A DNA stretch of 64,000 nt from an uncultured Bacteroidota bacterium (GTDB lineage: Bacteria > Bacteroidota > Bacteroidia > Flavobacteriales > Flavobacteriaceae): contig CACIXU010000004.1 in the NCBI GenBank assembly GCA_902590705.1, positions 1 through 64,000 of the forward strand, in the 5' to 3' direction. Shown in pieces: positions 38,562 to 47,435 of this stretch. The notes beneath the pieces are model-generated. The model had not been told where the DNA came from. It made no database searches and saw only the letters and a list, made by a program, of their open reading frames with translations. Numbering within the stretch: the stretch's first letter is position 1; every line of letters begins with the position of its first letter. Made by a program: the position numbers and the translations under genes.

Positions 38562-39095
38562 ATGAAAATTAATAAAGAGATTCAAGAGTCCCAAAAGTAC
38601 ACCAAACTAATTACCCTAATCTCAATTGCGGTTCCAGTATTGGTGGCAGTTCTTTTTACGGTAAGAATTCCCAATGTTGCATCTTTTGACTTTTTACCAC
38701 CCATTTATGCTACCATTAATGCATTAACTGCGGTAATTTTAATCATAGCCTATATAGCTATAAGAAATAAAAAAATTAAACTTCACGAAAGGTTGATGAA
38801 AATTGCGATTGGTCTATCTCTGGCTTTCCTAGCCATGTATGTGGCATATCATATGACCTCTGACTCAACCCCATATGGAGGTCAAGGAATGATAAGGTAC
38901 GTCTACTATTTTATTTTGATTTCTCATATCATTCTTTCGATCGGAATCATTCCAATGGTTCTTGTCACCTATGTACGTGCCATTTCAAAAAGGTTTGTAC
39001 ACCATAAAAAAATTGCTGTGATTACGTTTCCAATTTGGCTGTATATTGCTGTCACTGGAGTGATTGTTTATCTTATGATCTCACCCTATTATTAA
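38562..39095 (+). CDS. DUF420 membrane protein of the oxidase cluster
   Basis: A 177-residue integral membrane protein with about five helices and several His residues at helix ends (Leu-His-Glu-Arg-Leu-Met-Lys, Tyr-His-Met-Thr, Ser-His-Ile-Ile, Val-His-His-Lys-Lys). This is the DUF420 pattern, found regularly beside SCO and ctaB genes. A link to copper or heme handling in oxidase assembly is suggested by context only. Confidence 0.85.
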   Translation: MKINKEIQESQKYTKLITLISIAVPVLVAVLFTVRIPNVASFDFLPPIYATINALTAVILIIAYIAIRNKKIKLHERLMKIAIGLSLAFLAMYVAYHMTSDSTPYGGQGMIRYVYYFILISHIILSIGIIPMVLVTYVRAISKRFVHHKKIAVITFPIWLYIAVTGVIVYLMISPYY

Positions 39096-39099
39096 CATT

Positions 39100-39306
39100 A
39101 TGAGGATTCTTTTATTTTTATTTGTAAGTCTATTGCTTTTGGGAGAAGCTTCAGCCCAGTGCTCAATGTGTAGAGCTGTATTAGAATCTGGAGATGCTCA
39201 AGAAACTGCAAAAGGAATAAATAATGGAATAATTTATTTGATGGCCATCCCCTATGTGTTAGTTGCTTTTGTTGGGTATCAAATTTTTAAACTCATCAGA
39301 AAATAA
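39100..39306 (+). CDS. Small exported membrane protein with a CxxC motif
   Basis: A 68-residue protein: a signal peptide (1-18, ending Ala-Ser-Ala), then Gln-Cys-Ser-Met-Cys-Arg at the mature N-terminus, a short soluble stretch, and a C-terminal membrane helix (about 44-64). It starts 4 nt after the DUF420 gene and closes the cluster. The CxxC would face the periplasm, so metal relay or thiol exchange for the oxidase is plausible, but no function is known to me. Confidence 0.75.
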   Translation: MRILLFLFVSLLLLGEASAQCSMCRAVLESGDAQETAKGINNGIIYLMAIPYVLVAFVGYQIFKLIRK

Positions 39307-39418
39307 TGTTTAGCTAATTAAAATAAATACTGTTTCCTTTTTTAATTCAAATAAAACCTTTTGATTTTTATACAGTCATAAAAAGGGGAATAGTATATTT
39401 TATTTAAAATACAACTCA

Positions 39419-40108
39419 ATGATTCAAATCAGCAACCTTCATAAATCCTATAAAATGGGTTCTAATTCCTTACATGTATTAAAGGGAATTAATTTTAAAA
39501 TTGATGAGGGGGAATTGGTTGCTATAATGGGCTCTTCAGGATCAGGAAAGTCAACGTTACTTAACATACTTGGGATGCTAGATATTGCTGATGAAGGTAA
39601 TTACTTGCTTGATAATGTATTAATAAAAGACTTAACAGAAACTACAGCTGCCAATTACCGCAACCGATTTTTAGGCTTCGTTTTTCAATCTTTTAATTTG
39701 ATCAATTATAAAAATGCATTGGAAAATGTTGCTTTGCCATTATACTATCAGGGTTTAAGAAGAAAAATACGACAACAAAAAGCTTTAGAGTACCTCAAAA
39801 AAGTTGGCTTATTAAATTGGGCTAAGCATTTACCCAGTGAGCTTTCTGGAGGCCAAAAGCAACGCGTTGCTATTGCCAGAGCAATGGCATCAGAACCGAA
39901 AGTACTTCTTGCTGATGAGCCAACGGGTGCATTGGACTCCAATACCTCTCGTGAGGTAATGAGTCTAATTCAAAAAATCAATGACGAGGGAAAGACCATT
40001 TTAGTTGTAACCCATGAAATTGATATTGCTAAAATGTGTAAAAGAATCATAACCCTTAAAGATGGGGTCATTGTAGAAGATAAAAAAACAGATCAAATTT
40101 TATTATAA
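39419..40108 (+). CDS. MacB/LolD-type ABC transporter ATPase
   Basis: A 229-residue ATP-binding cassette. Walker A is G38-S-S-G-S-G-K44-S-T, the signature Leu-Ser-Gly-Gly-Gln-Lys-Gln-Arg starts at 142, and Walker B ends in Asp166-Glu167. The Pro-Thr-Gly-Ala-Leu-Asp D-loop form is typical of MacB/LolD ATPases. First gene of a five-gene unit with two permeases, a membrane-fusion protein and an outer-membrane channel. A 112-nt gap precedes it with no exact promoter box. Confidence 0.94.
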   Translation: MIQISNLHKSYKMGSNSLHVLKGINFKIDEGELVAIMGSSGSGKSTLLNILGMLDIADEGNYLLDNVLIKDLTETTAANYRNRFLGFVFQSFNLINYKNALENVALPLYYQGLRRKIRQQKALEYLKKVGLLNWAKHLPSELSGGQKQRVAIARAMASEPKVLLADEPTGALDSNTSREVMSLIQKINDEGKTILVVTHEIDIAKMCKRIITLKDGVIVEDKKTDQILL

Positions 40109-40112
40109 GATT

Positions 40113-41342
40113 ATGTTTAGTAGAGACCAATGGCAGGAAATATTTGAAACTATTCGTAAGAATAAGCTTAGAACCATTCTATCTGGTTTTACCGTAGCCT
40201 TAGGGATTTTTATTTTCATTATTCTATTTGGATTTGGCAATGGATTAAAAAACAGTTTTGAACAATTTTTTCTTGACGATGCCACTAATACCCTTTGGCT
40301 TTATCCGGGGGTAACTTCAAAAGCCTATCAAGGATTTAAAGACAATAGAAGAATTGAATTTGAAAATAGCGATTTAATTGATATTCAAGAAAACTTTACT
40401 TTTTTTTTAGAAAACATTACCCCAAGAATAAATAGAAGGGAGGTTTTGAGTTACAAAGGTCAATCTAATATTTATAATATCAGAGCTGTAGCTCCAGATC
40501 ATCAGTATGTAGAGAAAACGATTATAATGAAAGGAAGGTTTATTAATCAAAAAGATATAGACGAAAGAACTAAGAACATTACAATTGGTAGGCTAGTTGC
40601 ACAAGATATATTTAAAAAGGAAGATCCTGTAGGAAAGTATATCGAAATGGGAGAAAGCGCCTTTAAAGTAGTGGGTGTTTTTCAAGATAAAAGTGGAGAT
40701 AGAGAGGAGCGACTCGTTTACTTGCCCTATACAACCCGACAATTAATGGAAAAAAATAATGATAAAATTGACCAGATAATTGTAAGCTTTAAGCCAGAGT
40801 TAGGTTATGTTGGTGCATTGGCCTTTGAAAAACAGCTAGGTGATTTTTTTAAAAGTAAAAAAGTTATAGATCCAACTGATAAGAGTGGATTATACATAAG
40901 AAATACTACTGAAAGAGTGAGACAAAATCAGCGATTTGCTTCCACGCTTCAAATTATTGTTGCCTTTGTAGGCATTGGAACATTGATCGCAGGTATTATA
41001 GGTATTTCCAATATTATGGTTTTTGTAGTTAATGAGAGAACTAAAGAGTTAGGTGTAAGAAAAGCCTTGGGAGCCACTCCAATTAGCATTGTTGCAATGA
41101 TCTTAAACGAATCAATTTTCATTACCACACTATCTGGAATTTTTGGTTTACTTACAGGTATTTTTATGCTCAGTAGGATGGATGATCAGTTAGAGCAATA
41201 TTTTATATTAGATCCTTATGTTGATTCCCTAACGGCATTAATAGCTACTTTTCTACTCATTTTTTTTGGAGCCATTGCCGGATATATTCCCGCCAAAAGA
41301 GCAGCAAGTATCAAACCCATAGTAGCCTTGAGAGATGAATAA
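40113..41342 (+). CDS. MacB/FtsX-type ABC permease, first of two
   Basis: A 409-residue permease with the MacB layout: one N-terminal helix (about 22-42), a periplasmic domain of roughly 220 residues, then three C-terminal helices. The FtsX signature Asn-Glu-Arg-Thr-Lys-Glu-Leu-Gly-Val-Arg-Lys-Ala-Leu-Gly-Ala is clear near residue 306. Unlike E. coli MacB the ATPase is a separate gene. Its stop overlaps the next permease by 8 nt. Substrate unknown: small molecule, lipid or peptide are all possible. Confidence 0.93.
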   Translation: MFSRDQWQEIFETIRKNKLRTILSGFTVALGIFIFIILFGFGNGLKNSFEQFFLDDATNTLWLYPGVTSKAYQGFKDNRRIEFENSDLIDIQENFTFFLENITPRINRREVLSYKGQSNIYNIRAVAPDHQYVEKTIIMKGRFINQKDIDERTKNITIGRLVAQDIFKKEDPVGKYIEMGESAFKVVGVFQDKSGDREERLVYLPYTTRQLMEKNNDKIDQIIVSFKPELGYVGALAFEKQLGDFFKSKKVIDPTDKSGLYIRNTTERVRQNQRFASTLQIIVAFVGIGTLIAGIIGISNIMVFVVNERTKELGVRKALGATPISIVAMILNESIFITTLSGIFGLLTGIFMLSRMDDQLEQYFILDPYVDSLTALIATFLLIFFGAIAGYIPAKRAASIKPIVALRDE

Positions 41343-42609
41343 CTTAAAAATTATTTTTGACTACGACACTTGGCAAGAGATTTTTAGCTCTATCGCGAAG
41401 AATAAAACCCGAACAGTTGTTACTGTAATTGGGGTGCTATGGGGGATATTTATTTATATCACTCTCTCGGGCTCTGCAAAAGGATTGGACAATGGATTTG
41501 ACCGCGAATTTCAGGATATGGCAATGAATTCGATGTTTGTTTGGCCTCAAAGCACAAGCATACCGTATGCTGGGTTTAAAATTGGCAGATCGCCACGTTT
41601 AACCATTCAAAATGTCAAAACGCTAAAGCAACAAGTTCCTGAGATTGAATATATCGCTCCAAGAAATGCCCGTGGGGTAAGGAGTGGTCCACCAGCAAGT
41701 GTAGTTTATGGTGATATTTTGAGAACTTATAATATTTATGGAGATTATCCTGAATACACTGAAATTTCCACAAAGAAAATTTATAAAGGGGGTAGGTTCA
41801 TCAATAATTCAGATATAACGAACCAACGTAAAGTTTGTGTAATTGGGGAAAGGACAAAAAAAGAATTATTTGAAGAGGATGATAATGCAGTAGGAAAATT
41901 TATTAGAATAGATAACGTATATTTTAAAGTGGTTGGAGTACATAAATATAACCCAGGTGGAGGTTTTGAAACTGATGGGGATATCTTTATTCCTTTTGAA
42001 ACCTTTAGAAATCTATACAATACAGGAGACAAGGTCAATTGGTTTGTCATTGCCGCATACGATAATGCCGATGTAATTGCGGTAGAAAAAAAGGTTAAAA
42101 AGGCACTTAAGAGAATTCATAATGTATCTCCTGATGATGAAAGGGCTTTTGGTTCATTTAATTTAGGAGAACTTTTTAATCGCATTAAAGGATTCGCCGA
42201 TGGAATGACCTTCTTGTCTCTAGTGGTAGGAATGGCAACTATTATTGCTGGTGTGATCGGTATAGGTAATATCCTTTTAATATCCGTTAAGGAAAGAACT
42301 AAAGAGCTGGGAGTCAGACGTGCACTAGGGGCTACGCCAGGAGAGGTGAGGATTCAGATTGTTTTAGAATCTATTTTCTTGACATTAATTGCAGGAGTTT
42401 TAGGGATAATTTTAGGCGCAGTTACTTTGGCGACTATCAATTTTTTTACTCAAGACTTAGCTGATTTTCCATATACTAATCCAACAGTTCCAACTCCATT
42501 GGTTTTGGGAGCGCTATTGATCATGACTGTCATGGGAACACTAATAGGGTTAATTCCTGCACAGCGAGCAGTAAGTATAAAACCTATAGATGCACTTAGA
42601 GAAGAATAA
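41335..42609 (+). CDS. MacB/FtsX-type ABC permease, second of two
   Basis: A 424-residue paralog of the preceding gene with the same order: N-terminal helix (about 27-45), periplasmic domain, three C-terminal helices and the Lys-Glu-Arg-Thr-Lys-Glu-Leu-Gly-Val-Arg-Arg-Ala-Leu-Gly-Ala signature. The two permeases are clearly diverged and probably form a heterodimer on the shared ATPase. Overlap with the upstream gene suggests coupled translation in equal amounts. Confidence 0.93.
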   Translation: MNNLKIIFDYDTWQEIFSSIAKNKTRTVVTVIGVLWGIFIYITLSGSAKGLDNGFDREFQDMAMNSMFVWPQSTSIPYAGFKIGRSPRLTIQNVKTLKQQVPEIEYIAPRNARGVRSGPPASVVYGDILRTYNIYGDYPEYTEISTKKIYKGGRFINNSDITNQRKVCVIGERTKKELFEEDDNAVGKFIRIDNVYFKVVGVHKYNPGGGFETDGDIFIPFETFRNLYNTGDKVNWFVIAAYDNADVIAVEKKVKKALKRIHNVSPDDERAFGSFNLGELFNRIKGFADGMTFLSLVVGMATIIAGVIGIGNILLISVKERTKELGVRRALGATPGEVRIQIVLESIFLTLIAGVLGIILGAVTLATINFFTQDLADFPYTNPTVPTPLVLGALLIMTVMGTLIGLIPAQRAVSIKPIDALREE

Positions 42610-42624
42610 TTAATAACACCTAAT

Positions 42625-43749
42625 ATGAAAATTTTAAAAAATACAGCAATTGCATTCTTGTTTTTTGGAATGGCATTTGCTATGGGATACTTTATCAAAA
42701 CCAATGCTAAATCACTAATTGAATATGAAACCAAAACTCCCAAAATTTTATCTATTGAAAATAAAACAGTAGTAACTGGAAAGGTTATTCCTGAAGATGA
42801 GGTTGAGATTAAACCTCAAATATCAGGTATTATCGAAAAACTTTTTGTCGAAGAAGGAGATTTAGTTGTAAATGGAGACCTTTTAGCCAAGGTGAAAGTC
42901 GTTCCAAATGAACAATCACTAAATTCTGCTAAAGGGAGACTTTCAAACGCCAAGCTTGTTTTGAGAAACGCTGAGGTCGAATACAATAGAAATAAGCTGC
43001 TTTTTGATAAAGAGATTATTTCAAGACAAAATTTTGATAATGTAGAACTAAGTTATAACCAAGCAAAACAAAATGTTGAAAATGCAAAATCTGATCTTGA
43101 GATTATTCAATTGGGTTCTACTGGGGGTTCTACAATTGCAAATACAAATATTAGGGCGATTGTGCCCGGAACTATTTTAGAAATACCAGTTAAAGAAGGA
43201 GACCAAGTAATTGAGAGTAACACTTTTAACGCAGGAACAACGATCGCGACCGTCGCGGATCTTAATAAAATGATTTTTGAAGGAAAAGTAGATGAGGCTG
43301 AAGTTGCCAAATTGAAAATTGATATGCCTCTTAAAGTCACACTTGGAGCAATAGAGAATAAAGAGTTTGATGCCCAATTAAAATTTATTGCTCCGAAGGG
43401 AAATGAGGAGCAAGGGACAGTTCAGTTTAAGGTTGAAGGAGAAGTATTTCTTGATGATTCGGTTTTTGTTCGAGCAGGTTATAGCGCAAATGCTTCTTTA
43501 CTTCTTGAGAAAAAAGACAGCGTCATGAGTATTCCAGAGGCTCTTCTGCAATTTGACAGGGAGACAAATAAACCCTATGTTGAAATCAAAGATGAAAAAG
43601 GAAAGTTTGTTCGAAAAAAAATAAAAACTGGAATTTCGGATGGTATAAATGTTGAAATTTTGTCAGGTCTTGAACTGGATGATAAGATTAAGGTTTGGAA
43701 TAAAACTGAGCCTTACAAACTCGATGAAGAAGAGGAAGACAAAAATTAA
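42625..43749 (+). CDS. Periplasmic membrane-fusion protein of the tripartite exporter
   Basis: A 374-residue HlyD/AcrA-family adaptor. An N-terminal hydrophobic anchor (about 7-27) is followed by a split lipoyl/barrel-sandwich domain (Gly-Lys-Val-Ile-Pro-Glu-Asp-Glu-Val-Glu-Ile-Lys-Pro near 52), a coiled-coil hairpin (about 90-155) and beta-barrel domains. It bridges the inner-membrane permeases to the TolC-like channel. The acidic tail (Glu-Glu-Glu-Asp) is unremarkable. It lies 15 nt after the second permease. Confidence 0.93.
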   Translation: MKILKNTAIAFLFFGMAFAMGYFIKTNAKSLIEYETKTPKILSIENKTVVTGKVIPEDEVEIKPQISGIIEKLFVEEGDLVVNGDLLAKVKVVPNEQSLNSAKGRLSNAKLVLRNAEVEYNRNKLLFDKEIISRQNFDNVELSYNQAKQNVENAKSDLEIIQLGSTGGSTIANTNIRAIVPGTILEIPVKEGDQVIESNTFNAGTTIATVADLNKMIFEGKVDEAEVAKLKIDMPLKVTLGAIENKEFDAQLKFIAPKGNEEQGTVQFKVEGEVFLDDSVFVRAGYSANASLLLEKKDSVMSIPEALLQFDRETNKPYVEIKDEKGKFVRKKIKTGISDGINVEILSGLELDDKIKVWNKTEPYKLDEEEEDKN

Positions 43750-43755
43750 TTTAAT

Positions 43756-45180
43756 ATGAAAAACGTCAGAGTACTTTTATCGATTTATTTCTTGTTTACA
43801 ATTTACAGCCTTCAATCCCAAAAGGTTAAGATGAACCTAATGGAGTGCGTAGAAATGGCGGTGAAAAAAAATATTTCCGTTAAGCAAATTGAACTTAGAG
43901 GTCTTGAGGCAGGAATTGATAAAAATGATGCTAAGGGAAATTTTTTACCATCGATCAACGCTCAGGCCAATCACTCTTGGAATATAGGTTTAAACCAAGA
44001 TATTACAAGAGGAACACTTGAGAATAGAACTACCCAATATACATCTATGGGGGCTAACTTAAGCGTCGATCTATATCGTGGATTACGAAACTTAAATCAA
44101 ATGTACCGTGCTAATTTAGCGATATTGGCAAGTCAGCTGCAGCTCGATGACGTGAAGGATGATATTCGTCTTATGGTAGCCAATTCCTATCTTCAGATTA
44201 TGTTTAATATCGAAATACTGGATGTTCAAAAATCCCAATTGGAGGTTACCAAAGCAGATGCTGATAGAACTCAAAAAATGATTGAATCTGGAATCCGTAT
44301 AAAAGCTGATTTACTTGAGATTGATGCAACTATGGCATCACAAGAGCAGGCTGTTGTAACCGCCGAAAATAATTTAAGATTATCAAAAATTAATTTAGCA
44401 CAGATGCTCTCAATTACTGATTATGAAAACTTTGATATCGTAGTTTTGGATATGGACGTTCCTTTTGCTCAGATATTAGCTCAAAATCCAAAGACTATTT
44501 ACGAAAAAGCACTTACTCATCGCAATGATATTAAACTGCTTTTGACCAATATTGAGATTGCAGAAAAAGATATTCAATTAGCTAAAGGAGGTTTACAGCC
44601 AAACCTTACCGCCTTTTACGGTTTTAACAGTCGGGTCTCTTACGCAGATAGGTTTACTGGGAATGGGATTTTTAACGATGTACCCATTGGATTTGTCCCT
44701 TCGACAAATGAGACTGTTTTAAGATCTGTTGAGGGGAGTAAAACGGTTGGACCACTTTCTTTTGGAGACCAATTCAATTTTAATAAAGGGCATAACCTAG
44801 GTTTGAGATTAAACGTCCCTATTTTTAATGGTAATGCTGCTAGAAATAATTTAGAAAGATCTAAAGTTAATTTACTTCGTCAGCAAAATCAATTAGAACA
44901 AGAAAAACTAAACTTGGAAAGCACAATCAATGAGGCATATAATAGTGCTAAGGGGGCTTATAAATTATATGAGGCATCAAAGAAAACCGCACTCGCTAGG
45001 GATAGGGCTTACCAAGATGCTATCAATCGCTTTGAGGCAGGCGTAATGAATTCTTTTGATTTTAACCAAATTAAGCAGCGCTTTGATGTAGCCACATCGG
45101 ATGTCGTTCGTGCTAAGTTCGATTATATTTTTAAGCTGAAAGTACTTGAGTTCTATTTTGGTCAAACCATAACGCTTTAG
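43756..45180 (+). CDS. TolC-family outer-membrane efflux channel
   Basis: A 474-residue exported protein with a signal peptide (about 1-22). Two repeats of long alpha-helical hairpins with short beta parts match the TolC fold: first repeat about 25-240, second about 250-470. Conserved-looking turns include Asn-Leu-Arg-Leu-Ser-Lys-Ile-Asn-Leu-Ala and Phe-Glu-Ala-Gly-Val-Met-Asn-Ser-Phe-Asp. It completes the ABC tripartite exporter as the last gene of the unit, 6 nt after the adaptor gene. Confidence 0.93.
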   Translation: MKNVRVLLSIYFLFTIYSLQSQKVKMNLMECVEMAVKKNISVKQIELRGLEAGIDKNDAKGNFLPSINAQANHSWNIGLNQDITRGTLENRTTQYTSMGANLSVDLYRGLRNLNQMYRANLAILASQLQLDDVKDDIRLMVANSYLQIMFNIEILDVQKSQLEVTKADADRTQKMIESGIRIKADLLEIDATMASQEQAVVTAENNLRLSKINLAQMLSITDYENFDIVVLDMDVPFAQILAQNPKTIYEKALTHRNDIKLLLTNIEIAEKDIQLAKGGLQPNLTAFYGFNSRVSYADRFTGNGIFNDVPIGFVPSTNETVLRSVEGSKTVGPLSFGDQFNFNKGHNLGLRLNVPIFNGNAARNNLERSKVNLLRQQNQLEQEKLNLESTINEAYNSAKGAYKLYEASKKTALARDRAYQDAINRFEAGVMNSFDFNQIKQRFDVATSDVVRAKFDYIFKLKVLEFYFGQTITL

Positions 45181-45191
45181 ATCCGTTTTTT

Positions 45192-45199
45192 TACTTTTG
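45192..45199 (+). promoter_or_regulatory. Promoter -7 box almost on the tsaB start
   Basis: TACTTTTG matches TAnnTTTG and ends 4 nt before the tsaB GTG, so a transcript from it would start at or within the start codon. No -33 box is visible and tsaB may instead be read from the exporter operon. Confidence 0.35.
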
Positions 45200-45203
45200 T
45201 GAA

Positions 45204-45884
45204 GTGAGTATTATTTTACATATAGAAACCGCTACTAGAAACTGTTCTGTTGCTTTGAGCCATTCAGGAAAACTATTGGCTTTAAAGGAAAATTACTCTG
45301 AAAATTATAGTCATAGTGAACAATTGCACGGGTTTATCCAAAAAGTTTTAAAAAAGGCTGATATGCAAGCTTCTTTTATTGACGCTGTTGCTGTAAGTAA
45401 AGGTCCAGGCTCATACACTGGTCTAAGAATCGGAGTTGCTGCTGCTAAAGGTATTTGTTTTGCTTTAGATCTTCCACTTATTGGAATCAATTCCCTCGAA
45501 GTCCTTGCGGGAAAAGTAAATCTGATCGAGGAGACATTATTATTTCCAATGTTTGATGCCAGAAGAATGGAAGTTTATACAATGGTGCTTAATGAGAAAA
45601 AAGAAGTTTTGAAACCTACCTTTGCTGAGATCATTACAGAGAACAGCTTTAATTCTTTCCCTAAGGACAAAAAGTGGATTTTTATGGGTGACGGTGCTCA
45701 AAAGTGTAAAACTCTTCTTAATGCACCTCATATTGACTACAGGGATGATTTGAAATTCCCCTCAACTAAGGAAATGATTCCATTGGCATGGGAGTCCTAT
45801 AAAGTTAAAAAATTTGAGGATGTTGCCTATTTCGAGCCTTTTTACCTTAAGGAGTTTTTTACTAATGCAAAGAAGAAAATTTAG
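45204..45884 (+). CDS. tsaB: tRNA threonylcarbamoyladenosine biosynthesis protein TsaB
   Basis: A 226-residue ASKHA-fold protein. It opens with the family's Ile-Leu-His-Ile-Glu-Thr-Ala-Thr-Arg-Asn-Cys-Ser-Val-Ala and carries Gly-Pro-Gly-Ser-Tyr-Thr-Gly-Leu-Arg-Ile-Gly near residue 70. TsaB is the non-catalytic partner of TsaD in making t6A37 in tRNAs. The start is a GTG; no ATG precedes the conserved first strand. It converges on the nfu gene with a 6-nt gap and no terminator between them. Confidence 0.94.
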   Translation: MSIILHIETATRNCSVALSHSGKLLALKENYSENYSHSEQLHGFIQKVLKKADMQASFIDAVAVSKGPGSYTGLRIGVAAAKGICFALDLPLIGINSLEVLAGKVNLIEETLLFPMFDARRMEVYTMVLNEKKEVLKPTFAEIITENSFNSFPKDKKWIFMGDGAQKCKTLLNAPHIDYRDDLKFPSTKEMIPLAWESYKVKKFEDVAYFEPFYLKEFFTNAKKKI

Positions 45885-45890
45885 GATTAA

Positions 45891-46784
45891 TTATCCATTC
45901 ACTGCTTCTACTAAATTTACCTTTCCAGGTAGCATTTCTTTTAAGATATTTTCAATACCGTTTTTTAAAGTAAAAGTAGAGGAGGGACAACCACTGCAGG
46001 CACCTTGAAGTAGAACCTTTACTAATTTTTCTTTTTTATTGTAAGAGTCAAATATAATATTACCACCATCTGACGCCACAGCAGGCTTAACATATTCGTC
46101 CAAAACTTTAATTATTTCTTGCTCTGTTTTATTTAAAATATCAGAGCTTACTGAAGTGACTTTTTTTTCACCCTTAGGAAAAGAGCTACCTAAAATTATT
46201 TTTTCATTCTCTAAATAACTTTTGATAAAACTTCTTAAGTCCATTACGATTTCCTCCCATTCTGTTCCATCGTGTTTAGAAATTGAAATATAGTTTTCGT
46301 CTAAAAAAACTTCTCTTACAAAGGAGAAATTAAAAAGAGCTTTGACTAAAGGAGCATCAATAGAGTCATCTATACTTTCAAATGAAATAGATTGATCGGT
46401 AAGTTTTATATTTGCTACAAACTTCATTACTGATGGATTGGGAGTGCTTTCTGCGTAGATCGTAATAGGGGATTTTTTTATATTTTTTGGCTCATCGATA
46501 ATCGATCCACCATCATTCAAGTAATCCTCAATCTGCGAAGCAACTTCAGTTATTACTTCTTCCCAATCTAGTATATCAAATCGTTCTACTATAATCGTAT
46601 TGTTTTCAATAGATACTCTTTTGACAAATGGAAGATAAAATAATTGTTTTACCAATGGTGCGTCGGTAGCTTGATCTATATTCATATATGTTTTAGTAAA
46701 ATTAATTTTGGCGGCCTGATTAATGGTAAACTTTGCAAGTTTGGCTCCGCTTTTGCAACTTGCAACAATCTTTATCTTCTTCAT
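45891..46784 (-). CDS. Three-domain Nfu-type iron-sulfur carrier
   Basis: A 297-residue cytoplasmic protein built from two tandem Nfu N-terminal-like domains (about 4-92 and 107-195) and a C-terminal NifU domain (about 220-295) with C263-S-G-C266-Pro-Ser, the cluster-binding motif. The second N-domain has the standard Thr-Pro-Asn-Pro-Ser-Val-Met-Lys-Phe; the first is diverged and lacks it, so it appears to be a decayed duplicate. It delivers 4Fe-4S clusters to client enzymes, for example QueG or ActB, although no direct link is shown. Confidence 0.92.
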   Translation of the reverse strand: MKKIKIVASCKSGAKLAKFTINQAAKINFTKTYMNIDQATDAPLVKQLFYLPFVKRVSIENNTIIVERFDILDWEEVITEVASQIEDYLNDGGSIIDEPKNIKKSPITIYAESTPNPSVMKFVANIKLTDQSISFESIDDSIDAPLVKALFNFSFVREVFLDENYISISKHDGTEWEEIVMDLRSFIKSYLENEKIILGSSFPKGEKKVTSVSSDILNKTEQEIIKVLDEYVKPAVASDGGNIIFDSYNKKEKLVKVLLQGACSGCPSSTFTLKNGIENILKEMLPGKVNLVEAVNG

Positions 46785-46794
46785 CCTTTTTTTA

Positions 46795-46802
46795 CAAATT
46801 TA
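46795..46802 (-). promoter_or_regulatory. Promoter -7 box for the nfu gene
   Basis: Reads TAAATTTG on the minus strand and ends 10 nt before the ATG at 46784. Exact match to TAnnTTTG; -33 box not clear. Confidence 0.4.
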
Positions 46803-46876
46803 CAAAAATCCATTTCCATTTAAGAAAGCTGCTTGCGCTTTGTATCTATTTTTTAATTTAGAGGAAATATCCAATT

Positions 46877-47386
46877 ATGTTAATCAAATCAGTTCGAGGT
46901 TTTACCCCAAAATACGGTATCGATTGTTTTTTTGCAGAAAATTCTACCATTATCGGTGAAGTCATCATGGGAGACAATTGTTCCGTCTGGTATCAAGCTG
47001 TTATTCGTGGGGATGTTAACTCTATAGAGATTGGTAATTGTGTTAATATTCAGGATGGTGCTGTTATTCACGGTACTTATGAGCAATCAGGCACAAAAAT
47101 AGGAAATCATGTTTCTGTTGGACATAATGCTATTATTCATGGTTGTACAATAAATGATAGTGTTTTGGTTGGCATGGGAAGTATAATAATGGACGATAGT
47201 GTCATAGAGTCTAACAGTATCATAGCTGCAGGAAGTGTTTTACCGAAAAATACAATTGTTCCCAAAGGATCTGTTTTTGCTGGGGTACCTGCAAAAAAAA
47301 TTAAAGAAATTGATCTCGGCCTTAAAGAGGGAGAAATAGAGAGAATTGCTAATAATTACTTAACCTATGCTTCTTGGTTTAAATAA
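46877..47386 (+). CDS. Gamma-carbonic-anhydrase-like hexapeptide-repeat protein
   Basis: A 169-residue left-handed beta-helix protein of the gamma-CA/PaaY family. Hexapeptide turns run through residues 20-135, and three His residues placed as metal ligands are visible: one in Val-Ile-His-Gly-Thr and two in Val-Gly-His-Asn-Ala-Ile-Ile-His-Gly-Cys. The end has Ala-Gly-Val-Pro-Ala-Lys-Lys-Ile. Members form trimers that bind zinc or iron; whether this one hydrates CO2 cannot be read from sequence. It ends at a shared hairpin with the envelope operon. Confidence 0.92.
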   Translation: MLIKSVRGFTPKYGIDCFFAENSTIIGEVIMGDNCSVWYQAVIRGDVNSIEIGNCVNIQDGAVIHGTYEQSGTKIGNHVSVGHNAIIHGCTINDSVLVGMGSIIMDDSVIESNSIIAAGSVLPKNTIVPKGSVFAGVPAKKIKEIDLGLKEGEIERIANNYLTYASWFK

Positions 47387-47388
47387 AA

Positions 47389-47410
47389 AAACTCCCAATT
47401 ATGGGAGTTT
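47389..47410. terminator. Bidirectional intrinsic terminator between two convergent genes
   Basis: A perfect 9-bp stem (47389-47397 with 47402-47410, loop ATTA) lies between the gamma-CA-like gene and the minus-strand ompH gene. On the minus strand it is followed by six or more T, on the plus strand by a weaker AT-rich tail, so it should stop the envelope operon best. Confidence 0.8.
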
Positions 47411-47435
47411 AATATTATTTTAAAGGTTGGAGAAA

